Shown: piece by piece, positions 26,536-35,315 of the stretch | Numbering within the stretch: position 1 is the stretch's first letter | Layout: each line of letters begins with the position of its first letter | Source: Companilactobacillus mishanensis | Lineage (GTDB): Bacteria > Bacillota > Bacilli > Lactobacillales > Lactobacillaceae | Length of the DNA stretch: 64,000 nt | Direction of reading: 5' to 3' | Assembly (NCBI RefSeq): GCF_003946505.1 | Contig: NZ_RHON01000006.1 | Span: 1 to 64,000 of the forward strand | The notes under the pieces: generated by a model | What the model saw: only the letters and a program-made list of their open reading frames with translations | Databases searched by the model: none | Told to the model about the DNA's origin: nothing | Program-made: the position numbers and the translations under genes

Positions 26536-27972
26536 CTATAGGTTTTTATCCATGTTGAATGTAAGTCTTGATAAATCAATACCCTTTGTATAAAGTTTGG
26601 CAAACATTTTGTGTGCCTTATCATTCATTTGGGCAACGACTTTTTGATTACGTTCTGTTAGGAATTTAGTTAAATCTTCTCCAGAATAATCCTTAGCGAG
26701 TTTGTCTGTTTCGGCAACAGCCTCGCGCAATTCTTGACGACATTCAGTTAAGTAATCGATGTCATCTTGAATGAATTCTGAATAGTTTGATTCTACTAAG
26801 ACAGACAATGATTTATACATCCAGTAAGCGTCTTTGAAGTCCCAAGTTAATGATACATCGTTGTAGCTTGGATCTGTGTCAGTCATGTTTGTATAGAAGG
26901 GAACGTATGGTGTGAATGTTGGATAACCGATACATAACCACATAACTGCAGAAAATTCTTCAGGAACATCATTTCTGATTTGCAGAACATGTGAGTTTTG
27001 TGTTCTATTCAAACCGATTGGACGATAACGATATTTGTCAGCATCTGATGCATCAGGACTGAATGGATCGTAAGGAGTTTCATTGTAATGTGATCCTAAA
27101 ACATATTCGATGTCATCTGGAGTGATCTTGTGATCAGTTTTCATGATAAATGGTAATTCACCATCTTCAGGATCTTGAATAATTTCAGGATTGAAGTATT
27201 TTTGACCGAACCAGACACGAGGTGTGTTGTAATGACGGTCTTTTAAGTTATCAGTTCCGAAAATATGACGGAAGTTCCAACCTGTTTTATCAGTGTTCAA
27301 ATGATTTGTTTCAACGAATTCTTGAATACCTTCTGACCACATGAATTGTGATGGATCATCGAAGTCAACTTGTTGGATCGAAACACGATTGGCGGCAACA
27401 GCATAGCTGTCATCAGGAATACGTTGAGCCACCCAATGATGTCCAGTAACGATTTCCATATACCAAACGTCATTCTTGTCACTGAACAAGACAGAGTTTC
27501 CGGCAGGTGAACCATATTGTTTGATCAAATCGCCAGTTCTTAAAACAGCAGCTTTGGCTGAATCAACATAAGGCAATACCATACGGACAATTGTATCTTC
27601 GTCCATACCATCTTTTTCTAGTGGATCGAATGCCAAGGCACGTTCATTACCATAAGTACTTTCAGTGGCTGACATAGCAACGTTTGCGCCGTTGATACCA
27701 CTTTCGTCATAGTAACCACCAGTTTTGTAGTCAACATTTGGAACAGCTGGCCAAGAATAACCATCTTCAGGGACCTCTGCTTCAAATTTGTTGAGCCAAG
27801 ACTTTACTTTGCGACCTTTTTCACCTTTAACAGCGGGGTGCATCAAGAAATGATGAGGTGAAACAGCGTGAAAAGTGTCATCGTTTCTGGCAATCATTGT
27901 TGAGCCATCAATACTGGCATTCTTACCAACAAGGATCGATGTACAAGCATCGTCTAAATGATTTTGTTTCAT
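26536..27972 (-). CDS. C69 family dipeptidase (PepD)
   Basis: 478-aa Ntn-hydrolase dipeptidase cleaving a broad range of dipeptides in the cytosol. The N-terminal nucleophile is C10 (DACTSILVG); the short preceding propeptide would be removed autocatalytically. AMSATESTYGNERA and the GNSVLFSD region match lactobacillar PepD. AGGAGG is 11 nt from the ATG. Monocistronic between a bidirectional terminator and the divergent xanthine permease. Confidence 0.9.
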   Translation of the reverse strand: MKQNHLDDACTSILVGKNASIDGSTMIARNDDTFHAVSPHHFLMHPAVKGEKGRKVKSWLNKFEAEVPEDGYSWPAVPNVDYKTGGYYDESGINGANVAMSATESTYGNERALAFDPLEKDGMDEDTIVRMVLPYVDSAKAAVLRTGDLIKQYGSPAGNSVLFSDKNDVWYMEIVTGHHWVAQRIPDDSYAVAANRVSIQQVDFDDPSQFMWSEGIQEFVETNHLNTDKTGWNFRHIFGTDNLKDRHYNTPRVWFGQKYFNPEIIQDPEDGELPFIMKTDHKITPDDIEYVLGSHYNETPYDPFSPDASDADKYRYRPIGLNRTQNSHVLQIRNDVPEEFSAVMWLCIGYPTFTPYVPFYTNMTDTDPSYNDVSLTWDFKDAYWMYKSLSVLVESNYSEFIQDDIDYLTECRQELREAVAETDKLAKDYSGEDLTKFLTERNQKVVAQMNDKAHKMFAKLYTKGIDLSRLTFNMDKNL

Positions 27973-28098
27973 TATAATGAAGTCCTCCTAAATCAATAAT
28001 ACTTTCATTTTATCATAGCCAAAGGTATTTTTATTGGAGGGAACTTTCATCTTTCTTGAAAATGATGATATAATTTCATAAACCAATAGGGGGCAATT

Positions 28099-29397
28099 AT
28101 GGATTTAAAAGTAGATAAAAGTGACAATTCTTTCTTTAAGAATCTATTGTTAGGCTTGCAACATTTGCTTGCCATGTATTCAGGGGATATTTTAGTTCCA
28201 ATTTTAATTGGTGCTGCAATAGGCTTTACACCAAAACAAATGACTTATTTAATTTCTGTCGATATCTTTATGTGTGGTGTAGCTACATTACTACAAATTA
28301 AGAGAACACCGCTTACTGGTATCGGATTGCCAGTAGTTTTAGGCTCAGCTGTTGAGTATGTAACGCCGCTACAAAATATTGGCCATCATTTTGGAATTGC
28401 CTATATGTACGGTGCAATTATCGCAGCCGGTGTATTTATATTATTGATTTCGAAATTATTCGCTAATCTTCAAACATTCTTCCCACCAGTCGTAACAGGC
28501 TCATTGATAACATTGATCGGTTTCACACTGATTCCAGTTGCCTTTCAAAATATCGGTGGTGGGGATGCCACTGCTAAAAACTTTGGTAACGGTCCTGACT
28601 TGATTCTTGGATTCTTGACCGCACTTATCATCGTTGTCTTCACAATTTGGGGACGTGGATTTATTAAACAAATTGCTGTTCTTATTGGAATCGTCGCAGG
28701 TTATGTTATTGCTTTCTTTATGGGACAAATTGGATTTGCCAGTGTTAGTTCAGCACATTGGTTCCAAATTCCTATGCCATTTTACTTTGCTACTCCTAAG
28801 TTTGAATGGTCATCAATTGTAATTATGTTGTTAGCTGCTTTAACTTGTATGATTGAATCAACCGGAGTTTATTATGCTTTGGCTGAAGTCACAAAACGTG
28901 ATCTTTCAAAAAATGATATGCAACGTGGATATGCATCAGAAGGATTTGCCGCTATCTTAGGTGGGATTTTCAATACCTTCCCATATTCAACATTCTCTCA
29001 AAATGTTGCTATCGTTCAAATGTCAGGAATTAAGAAAAACAGACCAGTTTATTTCTCAGCTTTCTTGCTTATTATTTTAGGATTGATTCCTAAGGTCGGA
29101 GCAATCGCTACATTGATTCCTAATTCCGTCTTGGGTGGAGCAATGTTGATCATGTTCGGAATGGTCGGTGCTCAAGGTGTTAAGATGCTTTCAAGTGTTG
29201 AAATGAACAACAACAATTTGTTGATCATGGCTGTTGCTATTGGATTGGGGTTGGGTGTTACTGTTCAACCTGGATTGCTACACTTCTTGCCTTCAACCTT
29301 ACAAACTATTCTCAATAATGGATTGGTTGTTGGAAGTTTCTCAGCTATTATTTTAAATATTATTTTGAATCCTGGTAGTCTTAAAAAAGCTAAATAG
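28099..29397 (+). CDS. Xanthine/uracil permease (NCS2, PbuX-like)
   Basis: 432-aa, about 14-TM nucleobase:cation symporter-2. LGLQHLLAMYSGDILVPILIG at the N-terminus, CMIESTGVYYALAE in helix 8 and the NAT signature region FSQNVAIVQMSGIKKNRPV are present; the sequence fits xanthine permeases better than UraA. GGGGG lies 6 nt before the ATG. I looked for a purine riboswitch upstream and saw none in the ~100 nt before the start. Confidence 0.87.
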   Translation: MDLKVDKSDNSFFKNLLLGLQHLLAMYSGDILVPILIGAAIGFTPKQMTYLISVDIFMCGVATLLQIKRTPLTGIGLPVVLGSAVEYVTPLQNIGHHFGIAYMYGAIIAAGVFILLISKLFANLQTFFPPVVTGSLITLIGFTLIPVAFQNIGGGDATAKNFGNGPDLILGFLTALIIVVFTIWGRGFIKQIAVLIGIVAGYVIAFFMGQIGFASVSSAHWFQIPMPFYFATPKFEWSSIVIMLLAALTCMIESTGVYYALAEVTKRDLSKNDMQRGYASEGFAAILGGIFNTFPYSTFSQNVAIVQMSGIKKNRPVYFSAFLLIILGLIPKVGAIATLIPNSVLGGAMLIMFGMVGAQGVKMLSSVEMNNNNLLIMAVAIGLGLGVTVQPGLLHFLPSTLQTILNNGLVVGSFSAIILNIILNPGSLKKAK

Positions 29398-29407
29398 TTT
29401 TGATTTG

Positions 29408-29441
29408 ATACGCGATTGTTTTTTGATTGCGTATTTTTTTT
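29408..29441 (+). terminator. Terminator of pbuX-like gene
   Basis: ATACGC-AT pairs with AT-GCGTAT and T8 follows. Confidence 0.88.
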
Positions 29442-29452
29442 GTTCCTGTGAT

Positions 29453-29637
29453 GTCGCCGAAGGAGGCCAGGGACTCCACCTGCTGTGGGGACGTCTCCAG
29501 CCGAAGTGCGGGCTTCCGTCTCGCTTTGAAGCCACGCATGGATCGCGTGTCTTCGAAGTCGCCCATGGCCTAAGCTTCGTTTCACTCCGCTAATGCCATT
29601 TTCACAGCTGGTTACTTCCCTGGTCTCCTTCGGCTGG
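29453..29637 (+). repeat. Type III intergenic hairpin element, copy a
   Basis: An 18-bp outer stem, GCCGAAGGAGGCCAGGGA (29456-29473) with 29617-29634, has only one G-U pair. Inside are GCTGTG/CACAGC and the core CCGAAGTGCGGGCTTCC, related to the type II core. It is much richer in GC than its surroundings and lies beyond the permease terminator. Confidence 0.75.
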
Positions 29638-29845
29638 ATTTGCGAATCATATCTAACTTTAATGGTGAGCTCTGGGACTCAATTTTTGTTTCGTATTGTA
29701 GACCGAAAATTGTTTGTCTTCCGTGTATATTTTGATATTCGTACTTACGATGGTACAAGTCGAAATACATAGTCGGGGTAGGTATCGTTCACTTTGGGAC
29801 AATTCTTGTTCACACTCAAATATGGGTTTAAGTAGGTTTAAACGA
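29638..29845. other. Unassigned spacer between type III elements
   Basis: About 200 nt without credible ORF or hairpin. A segment around 29666-29684 (GAGCTCTGGGACTC) is a weak dyad. Nothing else seen. Confidence 0.4.
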
Positions 29846-30018
29846 CCGGAGGAGGCCAGAGATGGAGGCAGCTGTGACAACGCTGTTAGCTGAGAAGCAG
29901 CTTACAGCGTAGGACGTGTTTTAAGACTGACAGATTTTGTCAGGCTTAAAACCGAGTCCACGGACCGAACTTTGGCCGAGGACGGTCCCACAGTCGCCGT
30001 AATCTCTGGCATCCGCAG
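29846..30018 (-). repeat. Type III intergenic hairpin element, copy b
   Basis: The outer stem GGAGGCCAGAGAT (29851-29863) pairs with ATCTCTGGCATCC (30002-30014). Inner pairs include GCTGTG/CACAG, GCTGT/ACAGC and TTTTAAG/CTTAAAA. Read on the minus strand it carries GGCCAAAGTTCGGTCC, a variant of the type II core. It lies beyond the terminator of the aldo/keto reductase, facing copy a. Confidence 0.75.
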
Positions 30019-30048
30019 GTAATCAATAATCCAATCAAAGCAAACAAA

Positions 30049-30080
30049 AAAACTTAAACACTATCTACATAGCATTTAAG
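30049..30080 (-). terminator. Terminator of aldo/keto reductase
   Basis: AACTTAAA pairs with TTTAAGTT and a T7 tract follows on the minus strand. Confidence 0.8.
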
Positions 30081-30112
30081 TTATCTTTGTGATTGATGTT
30101 GTATTTTATAGA

Positions 30113-30997
30113 TTAATCATCCCATTGCTGAACAGCACTTTTTGCTCCAGTAGGATTTCCATGCCAGTAAAAGCCACCATACCAGAGGCTTCTTTTAGCT
30201 TCGTCATAACTACTGATTTCTGTCATATCGTCTTCACTTAATTCGAAGTCGAATACTTCAGAATTCTGTTGGATTCTTGCTTCGTGTGCGGATTTTGGAA
30301 TAGTGATAATTCCACGTTGTAAATCCCAACGGATGATGATTTGAGCGACGCTCTTATTGTATTTTGCAGCTATTTTCTTCAATCGCTCATCGCCTAAGAC
30401 GGTTCCACCGCCCAGTGGAGACCATGCCTCAACATAAATATTATTTTCTTCACAGTAAGAAATTATGTCTTCGTCTTGGCAAAGTGGATTAAATTCTACT
30501 TGATCGATGACTGGCTTGATCGAAGCAATTTTCAGAATGTTTTGAAGTCTTGTCACACTGAAATTTGAAACTCCGATTGCACGAGCTTTTCCATCTCGAT
30601 ATATTTTTTCTAGTGCACGCCAAGTGTCCAAATATAGTCCATCAACTGGCCAATGAATCAACAATAAATCTACATAGTCAGTTTGGAGACGTTTCAATTG
30701 TCCTTCAAAATTCTCTAAGGTTGATTCGTATCCTTGGTCGCCGTTAAAGACCTTGGTTGTTAAAAAGATATCTTCACGTTTCATGCCATTATCAGCTAAG
30801 CCTTTAGTAAGACCATCACCGACTCCAGCTTCATTTCCGTATTGTTTTGCGGTATCGATTGCTTTGTATCCGTGTTTTAGTGCCCACTGAACAGACTGTG
30901 AAGCTCCAGAATTATTTATTTTCCAGACACCCATGCCTAGTTGTGGCATTTTGACACCATTGTTTAAAGTAACTGTCGAATCGATTGAAAAATTCAT
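30113..30997 (-). CDS. Aldo/keto reductase (AKR5-like)
   Basis: 294-aa NADPH-dependent aldo/keto reductase (2,5-diketogluconate/glyoxal reductase type). The catalytic set Asp-Tyr-Lys-His is visible in AIDTAKQYGNE, LTTKVFNG and LLLIHWPVDG; the NADP tail motif ITIPKSAHEARIQQN is near the C-terminus. I start at ATG 30997 with GGAGGTG 6 nt upstream; the frame extends about 90 codons further without a ribosome binding site and over the fbp promoter. The physiological substrate is unknown. Confidence 0.87.
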   Translation of the reverse strand: MNFSIDSTVTLNNGVKMPQLGMGVWKINNSGASQSVQWALKHGYKAIDTAKQYGNEAGVGDGLTKGLADNGMKREDIFLTTKVFNGDQGYESTLENFEGQLKRLQTDYVDLLLIHWPVDGLYLDTWRALEKIYRDGKARAIGVSNFSVTRLQNILKIASIKPVIDQVEFNPLCQDEDIISYCEENNIYVEAWSPLGGGTVLGDERLKKIAAKYNKSVAQIIIRWDLQRGIITIPKSAHEARIQQNSEVFDFELSEDDMTEISSYDEAKRSLWYGGFYWHGNPTGAKSAVQQWDD

Positions 30998-31044
30998 AGT
31001 AGCACCTCCATATATTAAGTTTAACTCAATTAATATTGTGATAC

Positions 31045-31103
31045 TTGAAATAACTTCTACATTTGGTATAGTTCGAAGTGTTAAAATAAATAAAGCGTTT
31101 ACA
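31045..31103 (+). promoter_or_regulatory. fbp promoter with cre-like site
   Basis: TTGAAA (31045-31050), 16 nt, TATAGT (31067-31072). Directly downstream ATAAAGCGTTTACA (31090-31103) matches 12/14 of the cre consensus, which suits glucose repression of a gluconeogenic enzyme. Confidence 0.55.
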
Positions 31104-31135
31104 TCATATATTTGAAGAGAGGTCCAGGTCGCACA

Positions 31136-33028
31136 ATGAAGAAAATTTTCACAAATGATAACGAAATAAAATCTGAAATAATCAATCTTTCCGCAATTCT
31201 TAATTTGCCAAAGGGGACGGAAGCTTTCGTCAGTGACATCCATGGAGAGTATGACGAGTTTGCACACATTCTCCGGAATGGATCAGGTAATACTCGCCAA
31301 AAGATATCCGAGTTGTTCACTGGTAAATTAACGAATGATCGGCAAAAGAAGTTTGCCTTCTTGATTTACTATCCATCAGAAATTTTAAAGCAGAGCAAAG
31401 ATTCATTTACAAACGAAGCTGACTTGGATCAATGGTACTTTGACGTTTTTAACCAACTAATCGACATGCTAAGGTATACGTCGATCAAGTACACCCGTTC
31501 AAAGGTTAGAAAAGCAATCAAGAGCGACTTTGTATACATCACTGAAGAATTACTCTACGCTGACCAAAATGACCTTACGAAGCGAAATTATTACCGTGAA
31601 GTGATGGATAATATCGTTAAATTAGGTATGGCAGACCAGTTTATTATTTCAACTTGTCACACCATTCAGCGACTTGTTGTCGACCATTTGCATATTATTG
31701 GAGATGTATTCGACCGTGGACCACATCCAGATTTGATCATGGATCATTTGATGAATCGTTGGGGAAGTCTTGATTTTCAATGGGGAAATCATGATATTTT
31801 GTGGATCGGTAGTTCAGCTGGTTCTAAGTTGTGCATGGCTAACCTAATACGAATCAGTGCTCGTTACAATAATTTGAAACTATTGACTAATTCTTATGAC
31901 ATTGATTTGCGTGCATTACAGGATTTCGCGGAGGCTAATTATCAACCGCTGCCTGTATTTAGTCCTAGATCTGACACCGGTGAAAAGATTCCAGATGATG
32001 ATGCACTTTATGACAACACGGTTCAACAGGCAATTGCTATTATGCAATTCAAGCTTGAAGGTCAGGCTATCAAGCGTCACCCAGACTTTGAGATGGAAAA
32101 CAGAATGCTATTGCATAAACTGAGTCCAGATCGAAAGAGCATTGAAATTGGCGGTGAAACATATCCAATCACAAACGGTTGCTTCCAGTTGGTAGATCCA
32201 GATGATCCTTATAAATTGACTGCCAAAGAGAGTGACTTGTTAGATGACTTGATTCGTCAATTCATCGACTCACCGAAACTCCGCTATCATATGTCATTTA
32301 TGATGAACAACGGTTCAATGTACCTTAATTACAATGGTAATTTGTTGTTGCACGGCTGTGTTCCTGTAAATGAGGATGGAACGATGCAAAAATGGACTGT
32401 TGATGGCAATACATATTCTGGTAAGTCGCTGTTTGATTTCTTTGAAAGTACCTTGAAAGAAGGATTTCAAAACCCTAATACAGAAGAGAGTTTAGACTCA
32501 GATATAATTTGGTATCTCTGGACCGGTAAATTGTCGCCATTATTTGGAAAAGCTGCTATGACAACCTTCGAACGTTATTTTATTGAAAACAAAGATTTGC
32601 ATAAAGAAGTTAAAAATCCATACTATTCTTTGCGAAAAGAAGAATGGTTCGCTGATGAATTGTTGAAGGAATTTGGTTTGAACCCTGAAGAAGGTCATAT
32701 AATTAACGGACATACACCAGTTAAACTGGGACATTCGCCAATCATGGCCAACAGAAAGATCTTCGTGATTGATGGAGGGATGTCGAAACCATATCACAAG
32801 ACAACTGGAATCGGTGGTTACACGTTGCTATCAAATTCATTTGGATTCCAATTAGTAACACATGAGCCATTTACGACCCGCGCCAAGGCAATTGCTGATA
32901 TGACGGATGTTGTTTCTACAAAACGTGTTATTGAGCAGTCTGCTAAGCGTAAAACTGTTGGAGATACCGATAATGGTGTCTTTATCAAACGACATATTGC
33001 CGAATTACAGGCAAGATTAGGAAATTAG
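31136..33028 (+). CDS. fbp: Fructose-1,6-bisphosphatase, class 3
   Basis: 630-aa class III (YydE-type) FBPase hydrolysing fructose-1,6-bisphosphate in gluconeogenesis. Metallophosphatase motifs are intact: FVSDIHGEYDEF (GD/DxH block), IIGDVFDRGPHPD and WGNHDILWIG. The length fits the family. ATG 31136 is chosen; ribosome binding is weak (AGAGAGG 14 nt upstream, AGGTC closer), and an upstream in-frame TTG has none. A cre-like site lies in the promoter. Confidence 0.92.
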   Translation: MKKIFTNDNEIKSEIINLSAILNLPKGTEAFVSDIHGEYDEFAHILRNGSGNTRQKISELFTGKLTNDRQKKFAFLIYYPSEILKQSKDSFTNEADLDQWYFDVFNQLIDMLRYTSIKYTRSKVRKAIKSDFVYITEELLYADQNDLTKRNYYREVMDNIVKLGMADQFIISTCHTIQRLVVDHLHIIGDVFDRGPHPDLIMDHLMNRWGSLDFQWGNHDILWIGSSAGSKLCMANLIRISARYNNLKLLTNSYDIDLRALQDFAEANYQPLPVFSPRSDTGEKIPDDDALYDNTVQQAIAIMQFKLEGQAIKRHPDFEMENRMLLHKLSPDRKSIEIGGETYPITNGCFQLVDPDDPYKLTAKESDLLDDLIRQFIDSPKLRYHMSFMMNNGSMYLNYNGNLLLHGCVPVNEDGTMQKWTVDGNTYSGKSLFDFFESTLKEGFQNPNTEESLDSDIIWYLWTGKLSPLFGKAAMTTFERYFIENKDLHKEVKNPYYSLRKEEWFADELLKEFGLNPEEGHIINGHTPVKLGHSPIMANRKIFVIDGGMSKPYHKTTGIGGYTLLSNSFGFQLVTHEPFTTRAKAIADMTDVVSTKRVIEQSAKRKTVGDTDNGVFIKRHIAELQARLGN

Positions 33029-33033
33029 GTTAA

Positions 33034-33063
33034 AAAAATAAGACACATTAGTGTCTTATTTTT
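33034..33063. terminator. Bidirectional terminator
   Basis: AAAAATAAGACAC and GTGTCTTATTTTT around a 4-nt loop; it serves fbp and the convergent secreted-protein gene, whose stop lies inside it. Confidence 0.92.
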
Positions 33064-33424
33064 CTTGTCCAGGTTGTGGTCTGGAGTCATGTTTGATCGG
33101 GTTTATGCGATATGAATCTTTGATATATTTATTTTTAGCTAGTTTCCAGTAGCTCTTACCGTCAAATGTTACTTTGGTAGCTTTGTAGTATCTGAGCCAT
33201 TTCTTTGAAGGTTCCACCATGCTAACTCTTTTCTTAGTGGCAACCATCTTGCCTTTTTTGATCTTGTAAGCTCTGACAGATTTGGAATCATCAGTATTTG
33301 ATTGACCGATAAGAATAGTCTGCTCTGGTTCGGCGGATGTTTCAGCATTAACTATGTTAATTGAACCCAGTGAAACGATTGAAAATGCAAGAATCAACGC
33401 AAATAGAATTTGTAGTTTTTTCAT
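33056..33424 (-). CDS. Secreted SLAP-like small protein
   Basis: 122-aa exported protein. Signal peptide at residues 1-26 with a probable cleavage after NIVNA. The mature part has one SLAP/DUF5776-like module of repeating short beta strands (VRAYKIKKGKMVATKKRV, LRYYKATKVTFDGKSYWKLAKNKYI). Such modules bind the cell wall in lactobacilli. The C-terminus is basic. The ribosome binding site GAGGA is 7 nt from ATG 33424. No function known. Confidence 0.7.
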   Translation of the reverse strand: MKKLQILFALILAFSIVSLGSINIVNAETSAEPEQTILIGQSNTDDSKSVRAYKIKKGKMVATKKRVSMVEPSKKWLRYYKATKVTFDGKSYWKLAKNKYIKDSYRINPIKHDSRPQPGQEK

Positions 33425-33640
33425 GATTTATCCTCGAAAGTTTGTCGTGAGTTAAACATATCATGAGACTAAAATACCTGCCATTCTAGTTTGATATATT
33501 CAATATTTAGAAATTCATAATGTGTTTTTCCATAATATCGTTATATTAAAAATGTTTTATTTACGTCTAAATACTTTTAATATTATTAAAATGGGTTTAA
33601 TATTCATATATACCTATTTTTCGGAAGGAGCGTATTTATT

Positions 33641-34141
33641 ATGAATGAACAAATTCACGCCGAACAACGTCCATTAGCTGTCGACAATTCAAAAACGGGA
33701 CTCGATGAAGTCGAACCAGAATTAACGAATGAAGAACCAGTAAAGACAGAGAGTAATGGAAAACAGGCTGTACGCTACGTCCTATGGGGATCAATTTCAG
33801 TTGTAGTAAACTTTATTACCTTCGTATCATTGAATCATGTTTTGCATGTAAATTATCAAGTTGCTAATTTGATAGCTTGTATAATCGGTGTGCAAGTCGG
33901 ATTTTGGATCGACCGTGAAATAGTTTTCCGTCATAAATCAAATAGTGCATTGCGTGAAATGGCAATGTTTTATGCAACTAGAGTTGTGACTTATTTTGTT
34001 GAAGCAGGAACACTCTGGATTGGTGTTTCACTACTGAGTGGAGATGCCACCGTTACCAAAGTTTGCGGACAAGTTCTTGCATTGACAGGTAATTTTCTAT
34101 TTTCCAAATTAGTAATATTTAAAAATAAAGTTAAAGCATAA
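33641..34141 (+). CDS. GtrA family membrane protein (first copy)
   Basis: 166-aa GtrA-like protein with a hydrophilic, acidic N-terminal tail (residues 1-40) and four TM helices. RYVLWGSISVVVNF, GFWIDREIVFRHKS and FSKLVIFKN are family landmarks. GtrA proteins are thought to help flip lipid-linked sugars or to serve teichoic-acid/polysaccharide glycosylation. A near-identical paralogue follows 130 nt downstream. GGAAGGAG precedes the ATG. Confidence 0.85.
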   Translation: MNEQIHAEQRPLAVDNSKTGLDEVEPELTNEEPVKTESNGKQAVRYVLWGSISVVVNFITFVSLNHVLHVNYQVANLIACIIGVQVGFWIDREIVFRHKSNSALREMAMFYATRVVTYFVEAGTLWIGVSLLSGDATVTKVCGQVLALTGNFLFSKLVIFKNKVKA

Positions 34142-34271
34142 TTCAATTTCTTCTCATAACTAAATGTTCTGAGGAGATTTTTTTTACAATAAATCTAATA
34201 ACAAATCATTTTAAAAAGATGGCAAAAGGATTAACATTTAAATTAGAACAGTTTGAGGGGAGTTCAAACTT

Positions 34272-34781
34272 ATGGAAAATAATACACATAAGGAAAATAG
34301 CACATTAACACAAGTCGTTGACGATGTCGCTGCGGGCATCAATGACGCTGCACCAACATTTACAACTGAAGAAGAACTAGAACCAGAAGGTAACGGTAAA
34401 CAAGCGGTACGTTATCTACTATGGGGAATTATTTCAGTAATAGTAAATTTTGGGACCTTTTTCCTATTGTTCAAAGCATTTCATTTAAATTATCAATTCG
34501 CAAATATTGTCGCATGGTTGCTCAGTGTCCAAACAGGATTTTGGATCGACAGAGTTATTGTATTCCACCACAAATCTAATACAGCTTTCCGTGAAATGAT
34601 GGCATTTTACGCCACAAGAATTATCACTTATTTGATTGAAACAGCAGCTCTTTGGATCGGTATTTCATTGTTGAGTGCCGATGGCGGAGTTACCAAAGTG
34701 TTTGGTCAAATCCTAGCTATCATCGGAAACTACATCTTTTCGAAATTCTTTATTTTTAGAAGTAAATCAGTGGCTAAATAG
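34272..34781 (+). CDS. GtrA family membrane protein (second copy)
   Basis: 169-aa paralogue of the preceding gene: the same layout (acidic tail, four TM) and the same motifs (QAVRYLLWGIISVIVNF, GFWIDRVIVFHHKS, FSKFFIF). The GAGGGGAG ribosome binding site is its own. It clearly arose by tandem duplication. No glycosyltransferase is adjacent, so the pair may serve an enzyme encoded elsewhere. Confidence 0.85.
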   Translation: MENNTHKENSTLTQVVDDVAAGINDAAPTFTTEEELEPEGNGKQAVRYLLWGIISVIVNFGTFFLLFKAFHLNYQFANIVAWLLSVQTGFWIDRVIVFHHKSNTAFREMMAFYATRIITYLIETAALWIGISLLSADGGVTKVFGQILAIIGNYIFSKFFIFRSKSVAK

Positions 34782-34794
34782 ATTGTTGGTTGTG

Positions 34795-34965
34795 GTTCAC
34801 TGCCGTCCTTCGGTTAGGTTCGGCGGTGGTTGGAACGCCATGAGTTGAATTCAATCCAAAGTGCGGTATTGAATTACAACTTTTGTCTAACCTTGGCTGA
34901 TGCCAAGCTAAGACAAACTCCACGGCTTAACCACCGGCGAACCTGCCCTACGGACTGAATCCAGT
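34795..34965 (+). repeat. Type II 3'UTR hairpin element, copy b
   Basis: It starts with TTCACTGCCGT 16 nt after the gtrA2 stop. The 16-bp outer stem (34816-34831 with 34928-34943, AGGTTCGGCGGTGGTT) has one mismatch. The core ATCCAAAGTGCGGTATTG aligns with copies a and c. A terminator follows at 34993. Confidence 0.8.
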
Positions 34966-34992
34966 AAAATTATATTTTAGTTAAGTTAAATA

Positions 34993-35035
34993 AAGTGGTC
35001 TCATTCTTTCGTGGAATGGGACTATTTTATTGCAG
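34993..35035 (+). terminator. Terminator of gtrA pair
   Basis: GTC-CATTC pairs with GAATG-GAC around TTTCGTG, and TATTTTATT follows. Moderate U-tract. Confidence 0.6.
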
Positions 35036-35063
35036 ATTTTGTTCTAAAATTATAAATTTTCTA

Positions 35064-35097
35064 CAAAAAAATAGCTGAAAACAGAAGTTTTCAACTA
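35064..35097 (-). terminator. Terminator of uraA
   Basis: GAAAAC/GTTTTC stem extended by TAG..CTA. On the minus strand T7 follows. It lies beyond type I element c. Confidence 0.75.
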
Positions 35098-35146
35098 ATC
35101 TCGAATTGTGCATATATTCTATGAATTATGAAGCCTGACTTTATTT

Positions 35147-35311
35147 AGATGTAGGAATCAAATCGATTTCGGCTCAGCCCAGAGATTGTTGTTAGTGTGC
35201 GTAGCACAGTTACAACAAGGCTAAGTTTCAAGACTTACGAAGTAAGGCTCGAAATTATGCCCTGGGCGTTCCAGCCGGAAAAATCGATTTGATTCCGGAA
35301 TCGGCAGTGAA
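35147..35311 (-). repeat. Type I 3'UTR hairpin element, copy c
   Basis: The perfect 16-bp arms are GGAATCAAATCGATTT (35154-35169) and AAATCGATTTGATTCC (35281-35296), with GGCT/AGCC inside. In the sense direction it starts TTCACTGCCGATTCCGG just after the uraA stop and ends TACATCTAAAT. Inner hairpins include GTGCGTAGCAC and CTTACGAAGTAAG. Confidence 0.85.
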
Positions 35312-35315
35312 AAGC

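Noticed and set aside
27990..28098. Purine riboswitch before the xanthine permease
   Set aside because: No three-way-junction motifs (UAUA..UCU..CCUA) in the short leader.
29265..29593. ORFs on both strands across 29.3-29.6 kb
   Set aside because: They arise from the GC-rich type III hairpin and the end of the xanthine permease gene; no start signals.
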